Positions 11,986-19,979 of a DNA stretch of 26,256 nt are shown here, one piece after another (the stretch's first letter is position 1; each line of letters opens with the position of its first letter). The notes beneath the pieces were generated by a model. The model saw only the letters and a list, made by a program, of their open reading frames with translations. It was not told the origin of the DNA and did not search any database. Location: IMG/VR virus record IMGVR_UViG_3300009788_000277, positions 1 to 26,256 of that record. One strand, 5' to 3'. The stretch comes from a virus. Made by a program: the position numbers and the translations under genes.

Positions 11986-13941
11986 ATGACCTACCACTGG
12001 ACAACCCCAATCCGATACGTTAAAGGACTCGGCCCAGTCAAAGCCCGCGAACTTACCAAACTCAAAATAAATACAGTCGGAGACCTGTTGGAGTATCCCC
12101 CGCTACACTACATTTATCCCGGCGGAACATCCATTGCTGATGCTAAAGAGGGGCATGTAGTCATTAAGGCTGTGGTCGCCGAACTCAAACGAGCACTGGG
12201 CCGAGGTAATATTGTCGAGGCCGTATTGGTTGACCAGTCCGGGGCGTGTCGGGCGCGATGGTACAATGGGGCATACATGCTCCAGAGTCTCCGACCCGGC
12301 ATAACAGTGACATTCTGGGGTAAGTATAAGGGTGGAACACTCCAACAGCCCAAGTGGACTACTATCGGATCGAGTATGGAGGACGTGTACGGAGGACAGT
12401 ATGGGGTACACCATCAGACGATTCGGGCTGCACTGAAGGAGGTATTGGGTAACGTGGAGTTGCCGCCCCTGTATCAAGGGCTTAGTAGAGAACTTACTTT
12501 TAGTATGTTCCATTTTCCCGAAACCAAAGATGCAGAAAAGGAAGCTCTTAACACCCTCAAATTCGACGAGTGCCTTCAGATGCAACTGGCCTTGGCCGAG
12601 CGGAGGAAGGGGCAGAGAAGGCGAGCAGGATTGGGACAGCGGGTATCACGGGTTATGAAATGGGATGAACAACTTGATGGTGCAATTATATCATATTTTC
12701 CTTATGTCCGTACTTTTGAACAAAAAAGAACCATGTTCACAATTGCAAGAGAATTATGCCACAAGGCCACCCCCATGCAACGCCTCATTCATGGCGAGGT
12801 CGGGTCGGGTAAGACCGCCGTGGCGTTCTATGCGGCCATGCTCGCTGCCTTGAATGGCAAACGCACCCTGATCCTGTGTCCAACTACGATCCTCGCCCAG
12901 CAACACTACGACACCCTCAAGGGGATGGGGTGGGATGATGTGTCATTATACATTAGTAAAAAGAATAAGCTAATGGATGTGTGCTATGGTGGGCTTGGGC
13001 CTTGCATTACAATTGGTACTCACGCTTTATTAAATAATGAACAATTATTAAAAGGTGCATCCCTCGTCATCATAGACGAGTTCCAGAAATTCGGCGTCGA
13101 ACAGAGACAGAAAATACAACGTCATAATCCTCATCTCCTCCTGCTAAGTGCCACACCCATACCGCGTACACTCGCGGCGTCGGTTTTCGGAGACTTGGAT
13201 GTGAGCACAATCAGGCAGTTGCCCATCGAGCGGGGTACAGTCATCACTCGGTGGGTGCTGCCTGAACGCAGGGAGGCGATGTATGAGATTATTGAACGGG
13301 AACTGGCTGTAGGGCATCAGGCGTATGTGGTGTATCCTCGTATCAGTGGTGGGGATGAGGATGTGGTGTCAGCGGAGAGGGGATATGAAGAATTAGTGGA
13401 AAAATATTTTGGCAAATATTGTACATACTTATTAACAGGAAAAAATGATACCAACTATAAGAGTAAAGTTTTACGCTGCTTCCGAGAAGGCAGTATAAAT
13501 ATTCTCGTCTCCACTATCATAGCCGAGGTCGGACTGGACAACCCCAACGCCACTGTCATGGTGGTGGAAGGGGCAGACCGCTTCGGCCTGTCTCAACTCC
13601 ACCAACTCAGAGGCCGGGTATGTCGGTCAACAGACACGGCGTTCTGTTTTCTGGTATCAGAGACAGCCAACCAAACCAGCATCGACCGACTGGAGGTGAT
13701 TGAACGGTGTAATGATGGATTCGAGATAGCCGAGGCCGACCTGCGGTTACGCGGGCCAGGCGAGGTGTTCAGCACTCATCAGCATGGATTGCCTGATTTG
13801 AAATTCGTGTCGTTGGTCGATGACTACGACCTAATGGTTGAAGCTAAGGAATTGGTTCAGTCCAGGTCGGTCGGGGGTGGTGTGAGGGAAATGATGAAAC
13901 TAAAATATGGTGATAACTTAAATTTAGGGAGTGTGACATGA
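11986..13941 (+). CDS. recG: RecG-like ATP-dependent DNA helicase
   Basis: A 651-residue protein with RecG order: a helix-hairpin-helix-like start (VKGLGPVKARELTKLKINTV), an OB/wedge domain (about 55-130), then two RecA-like lobes. Motif I is GEVGSGKT (270-277), motif II DEFQ (364-367, usually DEQH), motif III SAT (388-390) and motif VI QLRGRVCRS (540-548). The RecG hallmark FGVEQR follows motif II. The C-terminal ADLRLRGPGEV (584-594) fits the TRG region. RecG remodels stalled forks and Holliday junctions. Phage copies are uncommon; here it heads the replication operon. GGAG precedes the start, and the stop overlaps the next gene as ATGA. Confidence 0.9.
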   Translation: MTYHWTTPIRYVKGLGPVKARELTKLKINTVGDLLEYPPLHYIYPGGTSIADAKEGHVVIKAVVAELKRALGRGNIVEAVLVDQSGACRARWYNGAYMLQSLRPGITVTFWGKYKGGTLQQPKWTTIGSSMEDVYGGQYGVHHQTIRAALKEVLGNVELPPLYQGLSRELTFSMFHFPETKDAEKEALNTLKFDECLQMQLALAERRKGQRRRAGLGQRVSRVMKWDEQLDGAIISYFPYVRTFEQKRTMFTIARELCHKATPMQRLIHGEVGSGKTAVAFYAAMLAALNGKRTLILCPTTILAQQHYDTLKGMGWDDVSLYISKKNKLMDVCYGGLGPCITIGTHALLNNEQLLKGASLVIIDEFQKFGVEQRQKIQRHNPHLLLLSATPIPRTLAASVFGDLDVSTIRQLPIERGTVITRWVLPERREAMYEIIERELAVGHQAYVVYPRISGGDEDVVSAERGYEELVEKYFGKYCTYLLTGKNDTNYKSKVLRCFREGSINILVSTIIAEVGLDNPNATVMVVEGADRFGLSQLHQLRGRVCRSTDTAFCFLVSETANQTSIDRLEVIERCNDGFEIAEADLRLRGPGEVFSTHQHGLPDLKFVSLVDDYDLMVEAKELVQSRSVGGGVREMMKLKYGDNLNLGSVT

Positions 13942-14252
13942 AATGTATAATAATTTGTATTATGGTGTTTGTAATACTGGGTTTGATGTTAGTAGGTTCT
14001 TTACAACATAAAGAATTTCTTAAATCAAACGCAACAGAGAAATGGGTTAAACAAGGATTTGAAGTTATAGATTATGAGGGGTGGCAACTTGGTTTTGGTA
14101 TTGTTGGCACATCGTATGGAGGTGCTCGTGTGTGGCATCGATTGCGAAAAATACCTGATAACGGTATTACATATAGTGGTAGTCTTTTAAGATGGGGTAA
14201 TGAAATACACGTATATGGCCCCGATGCTGTTGAGGCAATTCCACCCAAATAA
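13938..14252 (+). CDS. Membrane-anchored hypothetical protein, 104 aa
   Basis: An N-terminal hydrophobic segment (about 3-20, CIIICIMVFVILGLMLVG) is followed by a soluble domain with KQGFEVIDYEGWQLGFGIVG and a C-terminal proline end. It could be an uncleaved signal anchor with the domain outside the inner membrane. No motif identifies a function. The start overlaps the RecG stop as ATGA. Confidence 0.6.
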   Translation: MKCIIICIMVFVILGLMLVGSLQHKEFLKSNATEKWVKQGFEVIDYEGWQLGFGIVGTSYGGARVWHRLRKIPDNGITYSGSLLRWGNEIHVYGPDAVEAIPPK

Positions 14253-14276
14253 CATTATAGGATTAGGAGAAGTGAC

Positions 14277-14915
14277 ATGAAATTCAAAGTAGATGACGAA
14301 GTTAGAGTTATAGCGAGCAAGGAGAGGCTGGAGGAGCTTAGTATTGGGATAGATATAACTGGACAAATGGGAGTTATAGTTTATGTAGGTAAGACAAGCT
14401 ATGATATAAAGATTGGAAGTAATAACTGGTGTGTTGAAGATCAAGACATCGAACTGGCCTACACCGCTGCACAGACAGACGAACCAGATCGCACCTTTGT
14501 CGAGTATTCTGGTGGGAGGTTAGAAATAAAAAACCCACCACCAGGCACAAGTGGTGCTTCTATCCGCACCTTCGACACAGGAGCAACCCGCGACACAGCC
14601 GAGGGTAAACTGGACTACGTGAGGGCATTGTCACCTATAGTCCTGCGTCGGTATGTGCAATACCTAAACAAGCATAGGCTACAATCCGATGGTTCGTACC
14701 GGGATTTCGATAACTGGAAGAAAGGCATTCCACAAGAGACCTATCTAAGTAGTGGGGCACGTCATTTTATGGCTGTTTGGCTACTGGCTGAGGGTTATGA
14801 GGTATCAGACAACCACGGCCCGGTCAACGAAGAGGACGCCCTGTGTGGTGAAATTTTCAACGCAATGGGCAAACTGCATGAAATATTGAAGGCGAAATTA
14901 AATGTGGCAAGATAA
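14277..14915 (+). CDS. DUF5664 (dATP/dGTP diphosphohydrolase N-terminal-type) protein, 212 aa
   Basis: Two parts. Residues 1-62 (MKFKVDDEVRVIASKERLEE onward) look like a small KOW/SH3-like barrel, similar in style to the protein at 24474. Residues about 97-205 match DUF5664: FDTGATRDTAEGKLDYVRAL, LRRYVQYLNKHR, NWKKGIPQETYLSSGARHFM and a GYEV tail. The same domain is annotated as the N-terminal region of phage dATP/dGTP diphosphohydrolases. On its own its activity is unproven. An HD phosphohydrolase lies two genes downstream, so nucleotide-pool control is plausible. AGGAG precedes ATG 14277. Confidence 0.75.
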   Translation: MKFKVDDEVRVIASKERLEELSIGIDITGQMGVIVYVGKTSYDIKIGSNNWCVEDQDIELAYTAAQTDEPDRTFVEYSGGRLEIKNPPPGTSGASIRTFDTGATRDTAEGKLDYVRALSPIVLRRYVQYLNKHRLQSDGSYRDFDNWKKGIPQETYLSSGARHFMAVWLLAEGYEVSDNHGPVNEEDALCGEIFNAMGKLHEILKAKLNVAR

Positions 14916-15174
14916 CGTAAATGGATTATTTGAGTTTCTAAGTGGATTTTTTATCCTACTTCATTGTGTTAAAATGTTTAAGGATAAAAAAATACGAGGT
15001 GTGAGTTTATTGGCTGCTGTTTATTTCACTACTTGGAGCTATTGGAATTTACATTATTATCCACATCTTGAACAATGGTGGAGTTTTGGTGGGGGTGTTT
15101 TTACTACAATGGTACATACTCTTTGGTTTTTTATGATAGTGTATTACATTTGGAAGGAAAAACATGAATACTAA
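14902..15174 (+). CDS. Multi-pass small membrane protein, 90 aa
   Basis: A 90-residue hydrophobic protein with about three membrane segments: 9-25 (LFEFLSGFFILLHCVKM), 34-52 and 66-84 (VFTTMVHTLWFFMIVYYIW). The pattern WQDNVNGLFEFL ... RGVSLLAAVYFTTWSYWNLHYYP is one I recognise from a widespread phage membrane protein of unknown function. It overlaps the upstream gene by 14 nt and the HD gene by 11 nt, so it is firmly embedded in the operon. Confidence 0.75.
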   Translation: MWQDNVNGLFEFLSGFFILLHCVKMFKDKKIRGVSLLAAVYFTTWSYWNLHYYPHLEQWWSFGGGVFTTMVHTLWFFMIVYYIWKEKHEY

Positions 15175-15727
15175 GATCGTGACATACACAGGCAAGTCCT
15201 TTGACTTGCTCAACCCAACACCAGAAATGGTGTGTATAGAGGACATTGCTCGCTCCCTGAGCTTGCTGTGCCGGTATACGGGCCATACCAAGGAGTTCTA
15301 TAGTGTAGCTCAACACTGTGTACTGATGGTCAAATCAAACTTATTTAATGACCCATTGGCTGTGCTACTCCATGATGCAGCCGAGGCTTATATCGGGGAT
15401 ATGTCGAGTCCTTGGAAGCAGTTGTTGTGGATACATAGGTTCCGGGGAAGTGAGGCATCTGTTCAGTCTGTTAAAGACTACGAAAACAGAATCCAAAAAG
15501 TAATAGGAACAGCACTGGGAGTTGACCTATCTCACTCTCCAGAAGTCAAAGAGATTGATAACAGGATGTATGCCACAGAAATCCGTGACCTGATGCCAGA
15601 GTCCGAGGAGTTTGGAAAATGGCGGGGTAATTTGAAGCCTTTTGATTTCCATATAACACCTTGGGAATGGTTCTCAGCAGAACAAATATTCTTACGAACA
15701 TACTATGAATTGAAGGAGACCAAATGA
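15164..15727 (+). CDS. HD-domain phosphohydrolase (YfbR/DatZ-like superfamily)
   Basis: A 187-residue HD hydrolase. Motifs: CRYTGHT (H41), FYSVAQHC (H51), LLHDAAEAYIGD (H70-D71, E74, D79) and a later EIDNRM aspartate. This is the metal-binding set of the COG1896-type deoxynucleotidase family, which removes phosphates from dNMPs or dNTPs. Some phage members (DatZ) destroy dATP in phages that use 2-aminoadenine; many others do not. Next to a DUF5664 protein and a DNA polymerase it most likely adjusts the dNTP pool. The stop overlaps the following damaged gene as ATGA. Confidence 0.85.
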   Translation: MNTKIVTYTGKSFDLLNPTPEMVCIEDIARSLSLLCRYTGHTKEFYSVAQHCVLMVKSNLFNDPLAVLLHDAAEAYIGDMSSPWKQLLWIHRFRGSEASVQSVKDYENRIQKVIGTALGVDLSHSPEVKEIDNRMYATEIRDLMPESEEFGKWRGNLKPFDFHITPWEWFSAEQIFLRTYYELKETK

Positions 15728-15831
15728 GCCGAGTCCTCATCATAGGCGACCCTCACGAACCACCTTGTCACCCTGGATACCGAGCGTTTTATCAGAAACC
15801 AAAGGAGATCAAATGCCAACCCCAAAATTAG
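15724..15831 (+). pseudogene. Truncated metallophosphoesterase N-terminus, 35 codons
   Basis: A frame starting at ATG 15724 (ATGA overlap with the HD gene, strong AAGGAG) encodes MSRVLIIGDPHEPPCHPGYR plus AFYQ and then an unrelated tail to TAG 15829-15831. VLIIGDPHEP is the first beta strand and D-x-H metal motif of calcineurin-like phosphoesterases, where the domain should continue for over 150 residues. The break comes just before AAAGGAGATCAAATG, the ribosome-binding site of the next gene. That site resembles the one at 15713-15727, so recombination between these two sites could have removed the body of the gene. Confidence 0.6.
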
Positions 15832-16952
15832 ACACAAAAACACAACAAAAAATTGAACAAGACTTAGCAGCGGGAAAAACCGCTAAGTCAATTATGAAAT
15901 CTTACGGAGTGAGTGCTGGGACTGTTAGCAATGTGAAAAATGGTATCCTCGCAACAGATTTAGAACTTAAAAGGCTTCAACAACGAGCTTCTGATTCAGG
16001 TCGTAGGTATAAAAATGCTCTGTTAGAAATCGACCGACTTAATAAAGAACTCCAACAATTCGTAACAGTCACAGACCACATGAGGTATTTTCGTCCTGCG
16101 ATTATTAAACCAAAACAAGGTGGAAAAGGTGAGGCCACCGCGATGGTTTCGATAACAGATTGGCATTTTGAAGAAACTGTTGACCTTGCCGCAGTTAATG
16201 GAGTGAATGAGTTTAATCTTAAAATTGCACAAAAAAGAATAGAACGATTATGGCAGAGTGTCGCTGGGATTGTAGATATGTGTCGAACCAAAGACCGGAT
16301 TGACACAATTGTTGTTATGCTCCTTGGTGATTTGGTTAATGGTTGGATTCACGAAGAATTTTTAGTTACAAACTCTCTAACACCCCCCGAAGCTGTTTTA
16401 CAAGTTTTTGATGCTTTGATACCTGGATTAAATTTTTTACTCAAAGAAACAAAAGCCAAGGAACTTATTGTACCATGTGTATGTGGTAATCATGGTCGGA
16501 TTACAAAACGAAAAATGTCTAAGAAGAGTGCTGAGACTACTTATGATTGGCTTATCTATCAACTACTTGCTCGGTGGTTTGAAGCCCAAGGTGAAAAACG
16601 AATTCGATTTATATTACCACGTGGTGACATAACCTACATCAAAATATATGATAAGGTTATACGCCTTACACATGGTGACAACATCAGATACCAAGGTGGA
16701 ATTGGTGGGGTACACATCCCATTACGGAAAGCATTAGATAGGTGGAACACCTGTATGCGGGCTGATTATAATTATTTGGGGCATTGGCATACAAATCTAT
16801 CTGGTGAAGATTATCGAATGAGCGGGTCTCTGATTGGTTATAATGAATTTTGTATCCGCATTAAGGCACAATACCAACCAGCAAGTCAAGCATTTGAGTT
16901 GCAACATCCCCGTTACGGGGCAACTGGAGCTTTTCCGCTTATATTGTCTTAG
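15813..16952 (+). CDS. HTH-metallophosphoesterase fusion, 379 aa
   Basis: Residues about 20-45 (AGKTAKSIMKSYGVSAGTVS) form a resolvase-like helix-turn-helix; 46-85 is probably coiled coil. From 108 a calcineurin-like phosphoesterase has all metal motifs: D116-W-H118, G172-D173, G225-N226-H227, H287 in THGD and GHWH at 323-326. Substrate unknown; DNA ends or nucleotides are possible. I start at ATG 15813 with AAAGGAG upstream; the longer frame from 15765 would lack a site. It appears to have replaced the truncated phosphoesterase just before it. Confidence 0.8.
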   Translation: MPTPKLDTKTQQKIEQDLAAGKTAKSIMKSYGVSAGTVSNVKNGILATDLELKRLQQRASDSGRRYKNALLEIDRLNKELQQFVTVTDHMRYFRPAIIKPKQGGKGEATAMVSITDWHFEETVDLAAVNGVNEFNLKIAQKRIERLWQSVAGIVDMCRTKDRIDTIVVMLLGDLVNGWIHEEFLVTNSLTPPEAVLQVFDALIPGLNFLLKETKAKELIVPCVCGNHGRITKRKMSKKSAETTYDWLIYQLLARWFEAQGEKRIRFILPRGDITYIKIYDKVIRLTHGDNIRYQGGIGGVHIPLRKALDRWNTCMRADYNYLGHWHTNLSGEDYRMSGSLIGYNEFCIRIKAQYQPASQAFELQHPRYGATGAFPLILS

Positions 16953-16960
16953 GTGAACTA

Positions 16961-17113
16961 ATGTCCAAAGGATCAGCAAGACGCCCAACAGCCATTACCC
17001 GCGAAGAACACGAACTCAGATGAAAGTTGGCTGAGGGCCGGATCACGTTCGATGAGTTCGAGAAGCGGTATAAGGTGTTGGCCCAGCAGGGTAAGACTAA
17101 AAGGAGGTTCTAA
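16961..17113 (+). pseudogene. Small phage gene interrupted by in-frame TGA
   Basis: The frame MSKGSARRPTAITREEHELR is followed by TGA (17021-17023), then KLAEGRITFDEFEKRYKVLA and QQGKTKRRF to TAA 17111-17113. Both halves belong to one recognisable short phage protein type (MSKGS.RRP ... REE..LRW.LA.G.I...F..RY), in which Trp is expected at the TGA. The reading frame is otherwise intact, with AAGGAGG near its end and a TAATG overlap with the next gene. Either a TGG-to-TGA nonsense mutation or readthrough explains it. TGA is used as an ordinary stop throughout the window. Confidence 0.6.
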
Positions 17114-17328
17114 TGGAAGCGTTTATAATATGGGTGAGACATAATAAAAAAGCATGGATTGATAAGCGTCATACCTGTGGTGAAATAATTGCAAGAGATC
17201 GAGGGCAAAAAGAAGGTTGGCGGGCCGCTTTGGAATGGACATTAAAAACAGCAAAAGAATTGGACGAGCAAGATATCCCTATTGATATGGGGGATGTAAT
17301 CAGACAAGAACTGGAGACCGAGGACTAA
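17113..17328 (+). CDS. Hypothetical protein, 71 aa
   Basis: A 71-residue charged protein starting MEAFIIWVRHNKKAWIDKRH, with helix-rich sequence RAALEWTLKTAKELDEQDIP and an acidic end. Family not recognised. AAGGAGG lies 7 nt upstream. Start and end both share bases with neighbours as TAATG, consistent with tight coupling. Confidence 0.6.
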   Translation: MEAFIIWVRHNKKAWIDKRHTCGEIIARDRGQKEGWRAALEWTLKTAKELDEQDIPIDMGDVIRQELETED

Positions 17329-17522
17329 TGACCAAACCCAACCCAGACCTGATACCAATACGACGACCCATCTCCCCGCTCACGGCTGATAGGGTCGCCC
17401 AGGTTACGTTTGATCGGCTCGTGGCCGGGTGGGGGCTGGTCAACGTCAAGAAGATTGTTAAGGCTCTGAGTGGACAGGTGAAGGCCGAGGCCAAGCGTAG
17501 GAAAGGGATGAAGGGGAAATGA
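17328..17522 (+). CDS. Small basic protein, 64 aa
   Basis: A 64-residue protein starting MTKPNPDLIPIRRPISPLTA, with a basic C-terminal tail (KAEAKRRKGMKGK). It probably binds nucleic acid weakly or is partly disordered. No family recognised. The start overlaps the upstream stop as TAATG, and the codon use is more GC-rich than its neighbours. Confidence 0.55.
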   Translation: MTKPNPDLIPIRRPISPLTADRVAQVTFDRLVAGWGLVNVKKIVKALSGQVKAEAKRRKGMKGK

Positions 17523-17523
17523 G

Positions 17524-17712
17524 ATGAAAGACTATACGGCAGGACTAATAAGACATCGTTGTTCAAATTTGATGCGAATAGGTAAACCAATAAAAATTTA
17601 CAAGGACGACGAAAAAAAGGTGGATTGTCCAAATTGTAAAAAGAGGATTCAAGTATATATCACTAAAAAATTCTACCGCCATGTATCAACAGCGAGGGTA
17701 ATATGCCCCTAA
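17524..17712 (+). CDS. Small zinc-knuckle-like protein, 62 aa
   Basis: A 62-residue basic protein with C13, C35-x2-C38 (VDCPNCKKRI) and C61, consistent with one zinc site. The layout recalls small rubredoxin-like or ribbon folds. Function unknown. It starts one base after the upstream TGA, with GGGGAAATGAG as the Shine-Dalgarno region, and overlaps the SEC-C gene by 10 nt. Confidence 0.6.
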   Translation: MKDYTAGLIRHRCSNLMRIGKPIKIYKDDEKKVDCPNCKKRIQVYITKKFYRHVSTARVICP

Positions 17713-17918
17713 ACAAATTCAGAAACCAATCCTGCCCCTGCAAATCAGGGAAGAAGTTCAAGTACTGCTGTCTCCAAGACCATTACGATGCACGGGCCAA
17801 GGTGGTGACACCGATACAGAAACAAGAGAAGGCCAAAGAGCAGAAGTATTGGAAAAAGAAGTATGATGATGCTACATTAAATAAAATCAGTGCTTCAGTA
17901 GGAGAATCAAGTGTCTGA
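17703..17918 (+). CDS. SEC-C motif protein, 71 aa
   Basis: The N-terminus carries CPCKSGKKFKYCC (C11, C13, C22, C23), the CxCx8C[HC] zinc motif found at the C-terminus of SecA and in many small proteins. The rest is a highly charged helix (PIQKQEKAKEQKYWKKKYDD). SEC-C motifs mediate protein or nucleic acid contacts; no partner is suggested here except the DNA polymerase gene, which starts 8 nt before this one ends. Confidence 0.8.
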   Translation: MPLNKFRNQSCPCKSGKKFKYCCLQDHYDARAKVVTPIQKQEKAKEQKYWKKKYDDATLNKISASVGESSV

Positions 17919-19836
17919 TTACAAAACCATACTCGAACAGGTAAGCTACCCAACCGACATTCTATGTCTTGATTTCGAGTCATATTTCGACACCGAATAC
18001 AGCCTCGACAAGATGTCCACGATAGAATATATCAACGACCCTCGGTTTGAGTTGACGGGGTTGGGATACGGGCAGTGTGGTAGAATGGCATTTATCCCCC
18101 CACACTTAGTAAAATTTTTCCTTGATGATGAAGTAGCATGGGACACTACCACCATCCTCGTCAAGCACGCCCGATTCGATGTTACCATACTCCAGAACCA
18201 CTTCAATATAATTCCCAAATATATCATTGACCTCGAAGACCTCAGTCGTCACTACGATTCTCGCATGTCCCATAAGCTCAAAGACCTTGCCCCAATGTTT
18301 GGCCTCAAACCCAAGGGTGATACCATGCAGTTTAAGGGTCTACACTGGGTCGACATGACCCCTTACCAGCATAAAAACTTGGCCGAGTATACCATAACCG
18401 ATGTCGAGGACGAAACAGAACTATTCAAAATACTCCTACCCAAATTGACCAATCCCAAAACCGAACTCGCCTTGGCACGTCACACCCTTGATCTCTGGTT
18501 GCACAAAAGGTTCGTAGTTGATCTCGACTTGGCCAGCAAAATCAAAGTACAAATGCGAGGTAAGATAGCCTCGGCCATAGCCGCATCAGGTCACACACCC
18601 AAAGAACTCCGCAGTAAGAAATTCGTAGGTTGGTTACAAGAAGTACTCCCTGATGGCGGGACCGTACCAATGAAACAAGGCAAGCGGGGTAACATCCCGG
18701 CTTTGGCTAAGACCGATGCGGAATGTCAACAGCTTGCGGTACATTCCAAAAAAGAAGTTCGTGATCTTATTGCTGCTAAACAAGGAGCAAGCGAATGGAA
18801 CGCGCATATTAAGAAGGTTGGTAATATCGTTTCCCAATCTATAGCTAATGGTGGTTTGCTTCGGGTAGCAATGAGTCACAATGGATGTCATACTGGTCGT
18901 TGGAGTGGTTGTGAAAAATATAATTTGCTTAATATGACCAAACGAGATCGTGATGGTATTATAACAGACCCACTAAAAAAAGAGACTCGTAAAACACTCT
19001 CAGCCCCAAAGGGATATATTTTTGGTGTTTGTGATTCATGTCAGATCGAAGCTCGTATTGCTTTTTGGCTTGCTGGGCAACAGGATATGCTCGATAAGTT
19101 TGCTGAGGGAGTTGATTTATACTCTGAATATGCGTCTGAATTATTCAATGAGCCAGTACGTAAACCAAAAAAAGACGATCCCCCTGATATATTTTTTAGA
19201 CTTGATCTTATGCGTAACACCATCGGAAAAACGAATATGTTAGGCGACCAGTATGGTCTTGGGGCAACTCGGTTCTATAATAATTGTTTATCTAACCCAA
19301 TCCTTCGGCCTTTGTTTGACAATGGAACTTATAATTTCAAATTTTGTAAACAAGCTATTGACCTTTACCGGAGTAATTGTTATAAAGTACCCCAATATTG
19401 GGACGAAGTAGAAAAGGCGTTCCGCCGAGTGATTAGGTTCCCGCACCTTGAAGTTAAGGTGGGGTTGATGATATTCAGGTGTGTAGGTACTACTGTTGAA
19501 ATAGAACTACCCTCTGGCCGGGTACTGTATTATCGCCACTGTAAAATCGACAGAAAGAAAAAAATCAAATGGCATCACGGGACACTATGGGGTGGTAGTA
19601 TTTTAGAGAATATAGATCAGGCCATTAGTCGGTGTCTGTTAGGCTATTGGATACTGAAATGTGAAGAAGTTGGTATCCCTATTCAGATGCACATATATGA
19701 TGATATAACAACGATATTGCCTGTCGATCAGGCCGATGAGCTACTGGCCAAGCAGATGGAAATCATGCGGTCTCTGCCCGACTGGGCTGCGGGGTTGCCG
19801 GTGGATGTTGAGGGTAAGTTATCAAGGACTTTGTAG
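17911..19836 (+). CDS. Family A DNA polymerase with 3'-5' exonuclease
   Basis: A 641-residue enzyme. The DEDDy proofreading domain has CLDFES (D21, E23), ARFDVTIL (D90) and YTITD (Y160-x3-D164). The polymerase has HTGRW, motif A DSCQIEAR (375-382), motif B R435-x4-K440-x3-LGDQYG and motif C HIYDD (594-598), where pol I has VHDE. It lacks a 5'-nuclease domain, as usual in phage polymerases of this size. It should be the replicative polymerase. GTG 17911 is the start, with AGGAG 7 nt upstream; no ATG fits. The architecture is shared with many phage polymerases including DpoZ types. Confidence 0.9.
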   Translation: MSDYKTILEQVSYPTDILCLDFESYFDTEYSLDKMSTIEYINDPRFELTGLGYGQCGRMAFIPPHLVKFFLDDEVAWDTTTILVKHARFDVTILQNHFNIIPKYIIDLEDLSRHYDSRMSHKLKDLAPMFGLKPKGDTMQFKGLHWVDMTPYQHKNLAEYTITDVEDETELFKILLPKLTNPKTELALARHTLDLWLHKRFVVDLDLASKIKVQMRGKIASAIAASGHTPKELRSKKFVGWLQEVLPDGGTVPMKQGKRGNIPALAKTDAECQQLAVHSKKEVRDLIAAKQGASEWNAHIKKVGNIVSQSIANGGLLRVAMSHNGCHTGRWSGCEKYNLLNMTKRDRDGIITDPLKKETRKTLSAPKGYIFGVCDSCQIEARIAFWLAGQQDMLDKFAEGVDLYSEYASELFNEPVRKPKKDDPPDIFFRLDLMRNTIGKTNMLGDQYGLGATRFYNNCLSNPILRPLFDNGTYNFKFCKQAIDLYRSNCYKVPQYWDEVEKAFRRVIRFPHLEVKVGLMIFRCVGTTVEIELPSGRVLYYRHCKIDRKKKIKWHHGTLWGGSILENIDQAISRCLLGYWILKCEEVGIPIQMHIYDDITTILPVDQADELLAKQMEIMRSLPDWAAGLPVDVEGKLSRTL

Positions 19837-19847
19837 GAGACAGAGAA

Positions 19848-19979
19848 ATGAAAATTAAAACAGCGATCAAACATTTTGTCAAAGAGGATAAATTAAAAGA
19901 ATTTAATTGGTTGGGTAATTTATTTATAGCTATAATATGTATTCCATGCAACATTCTATTTCTTAGGGAACCAAAATGA
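19848..19979 (+). CDS. Small single-pass membrane protein, 43 aa
   Basis: A 43-codon frame starting MKIKTAIKHFVKEDKLKEFN with a hydrophobic segment (about 21-37, WLGNLFIAIICIPCNILFL). AGGAG lies 7 nt upstream of the ATG, right after the polymerase stop. The stop overlaps the Tat-signal gene as ATGA, which argues it is translated. Function unknown. Confidence 0.6.
   Translation: MKIKTAIKHFVKEDKLKEFNWLGNLFIAIICIPCNILFLREPK

Noticed and set aside
16961-17113. Selenocysteine at the in-frame TGA
   Set aside because: No hairpin at SECIS distance was seen and the family position appears to be Trp, not Cys.
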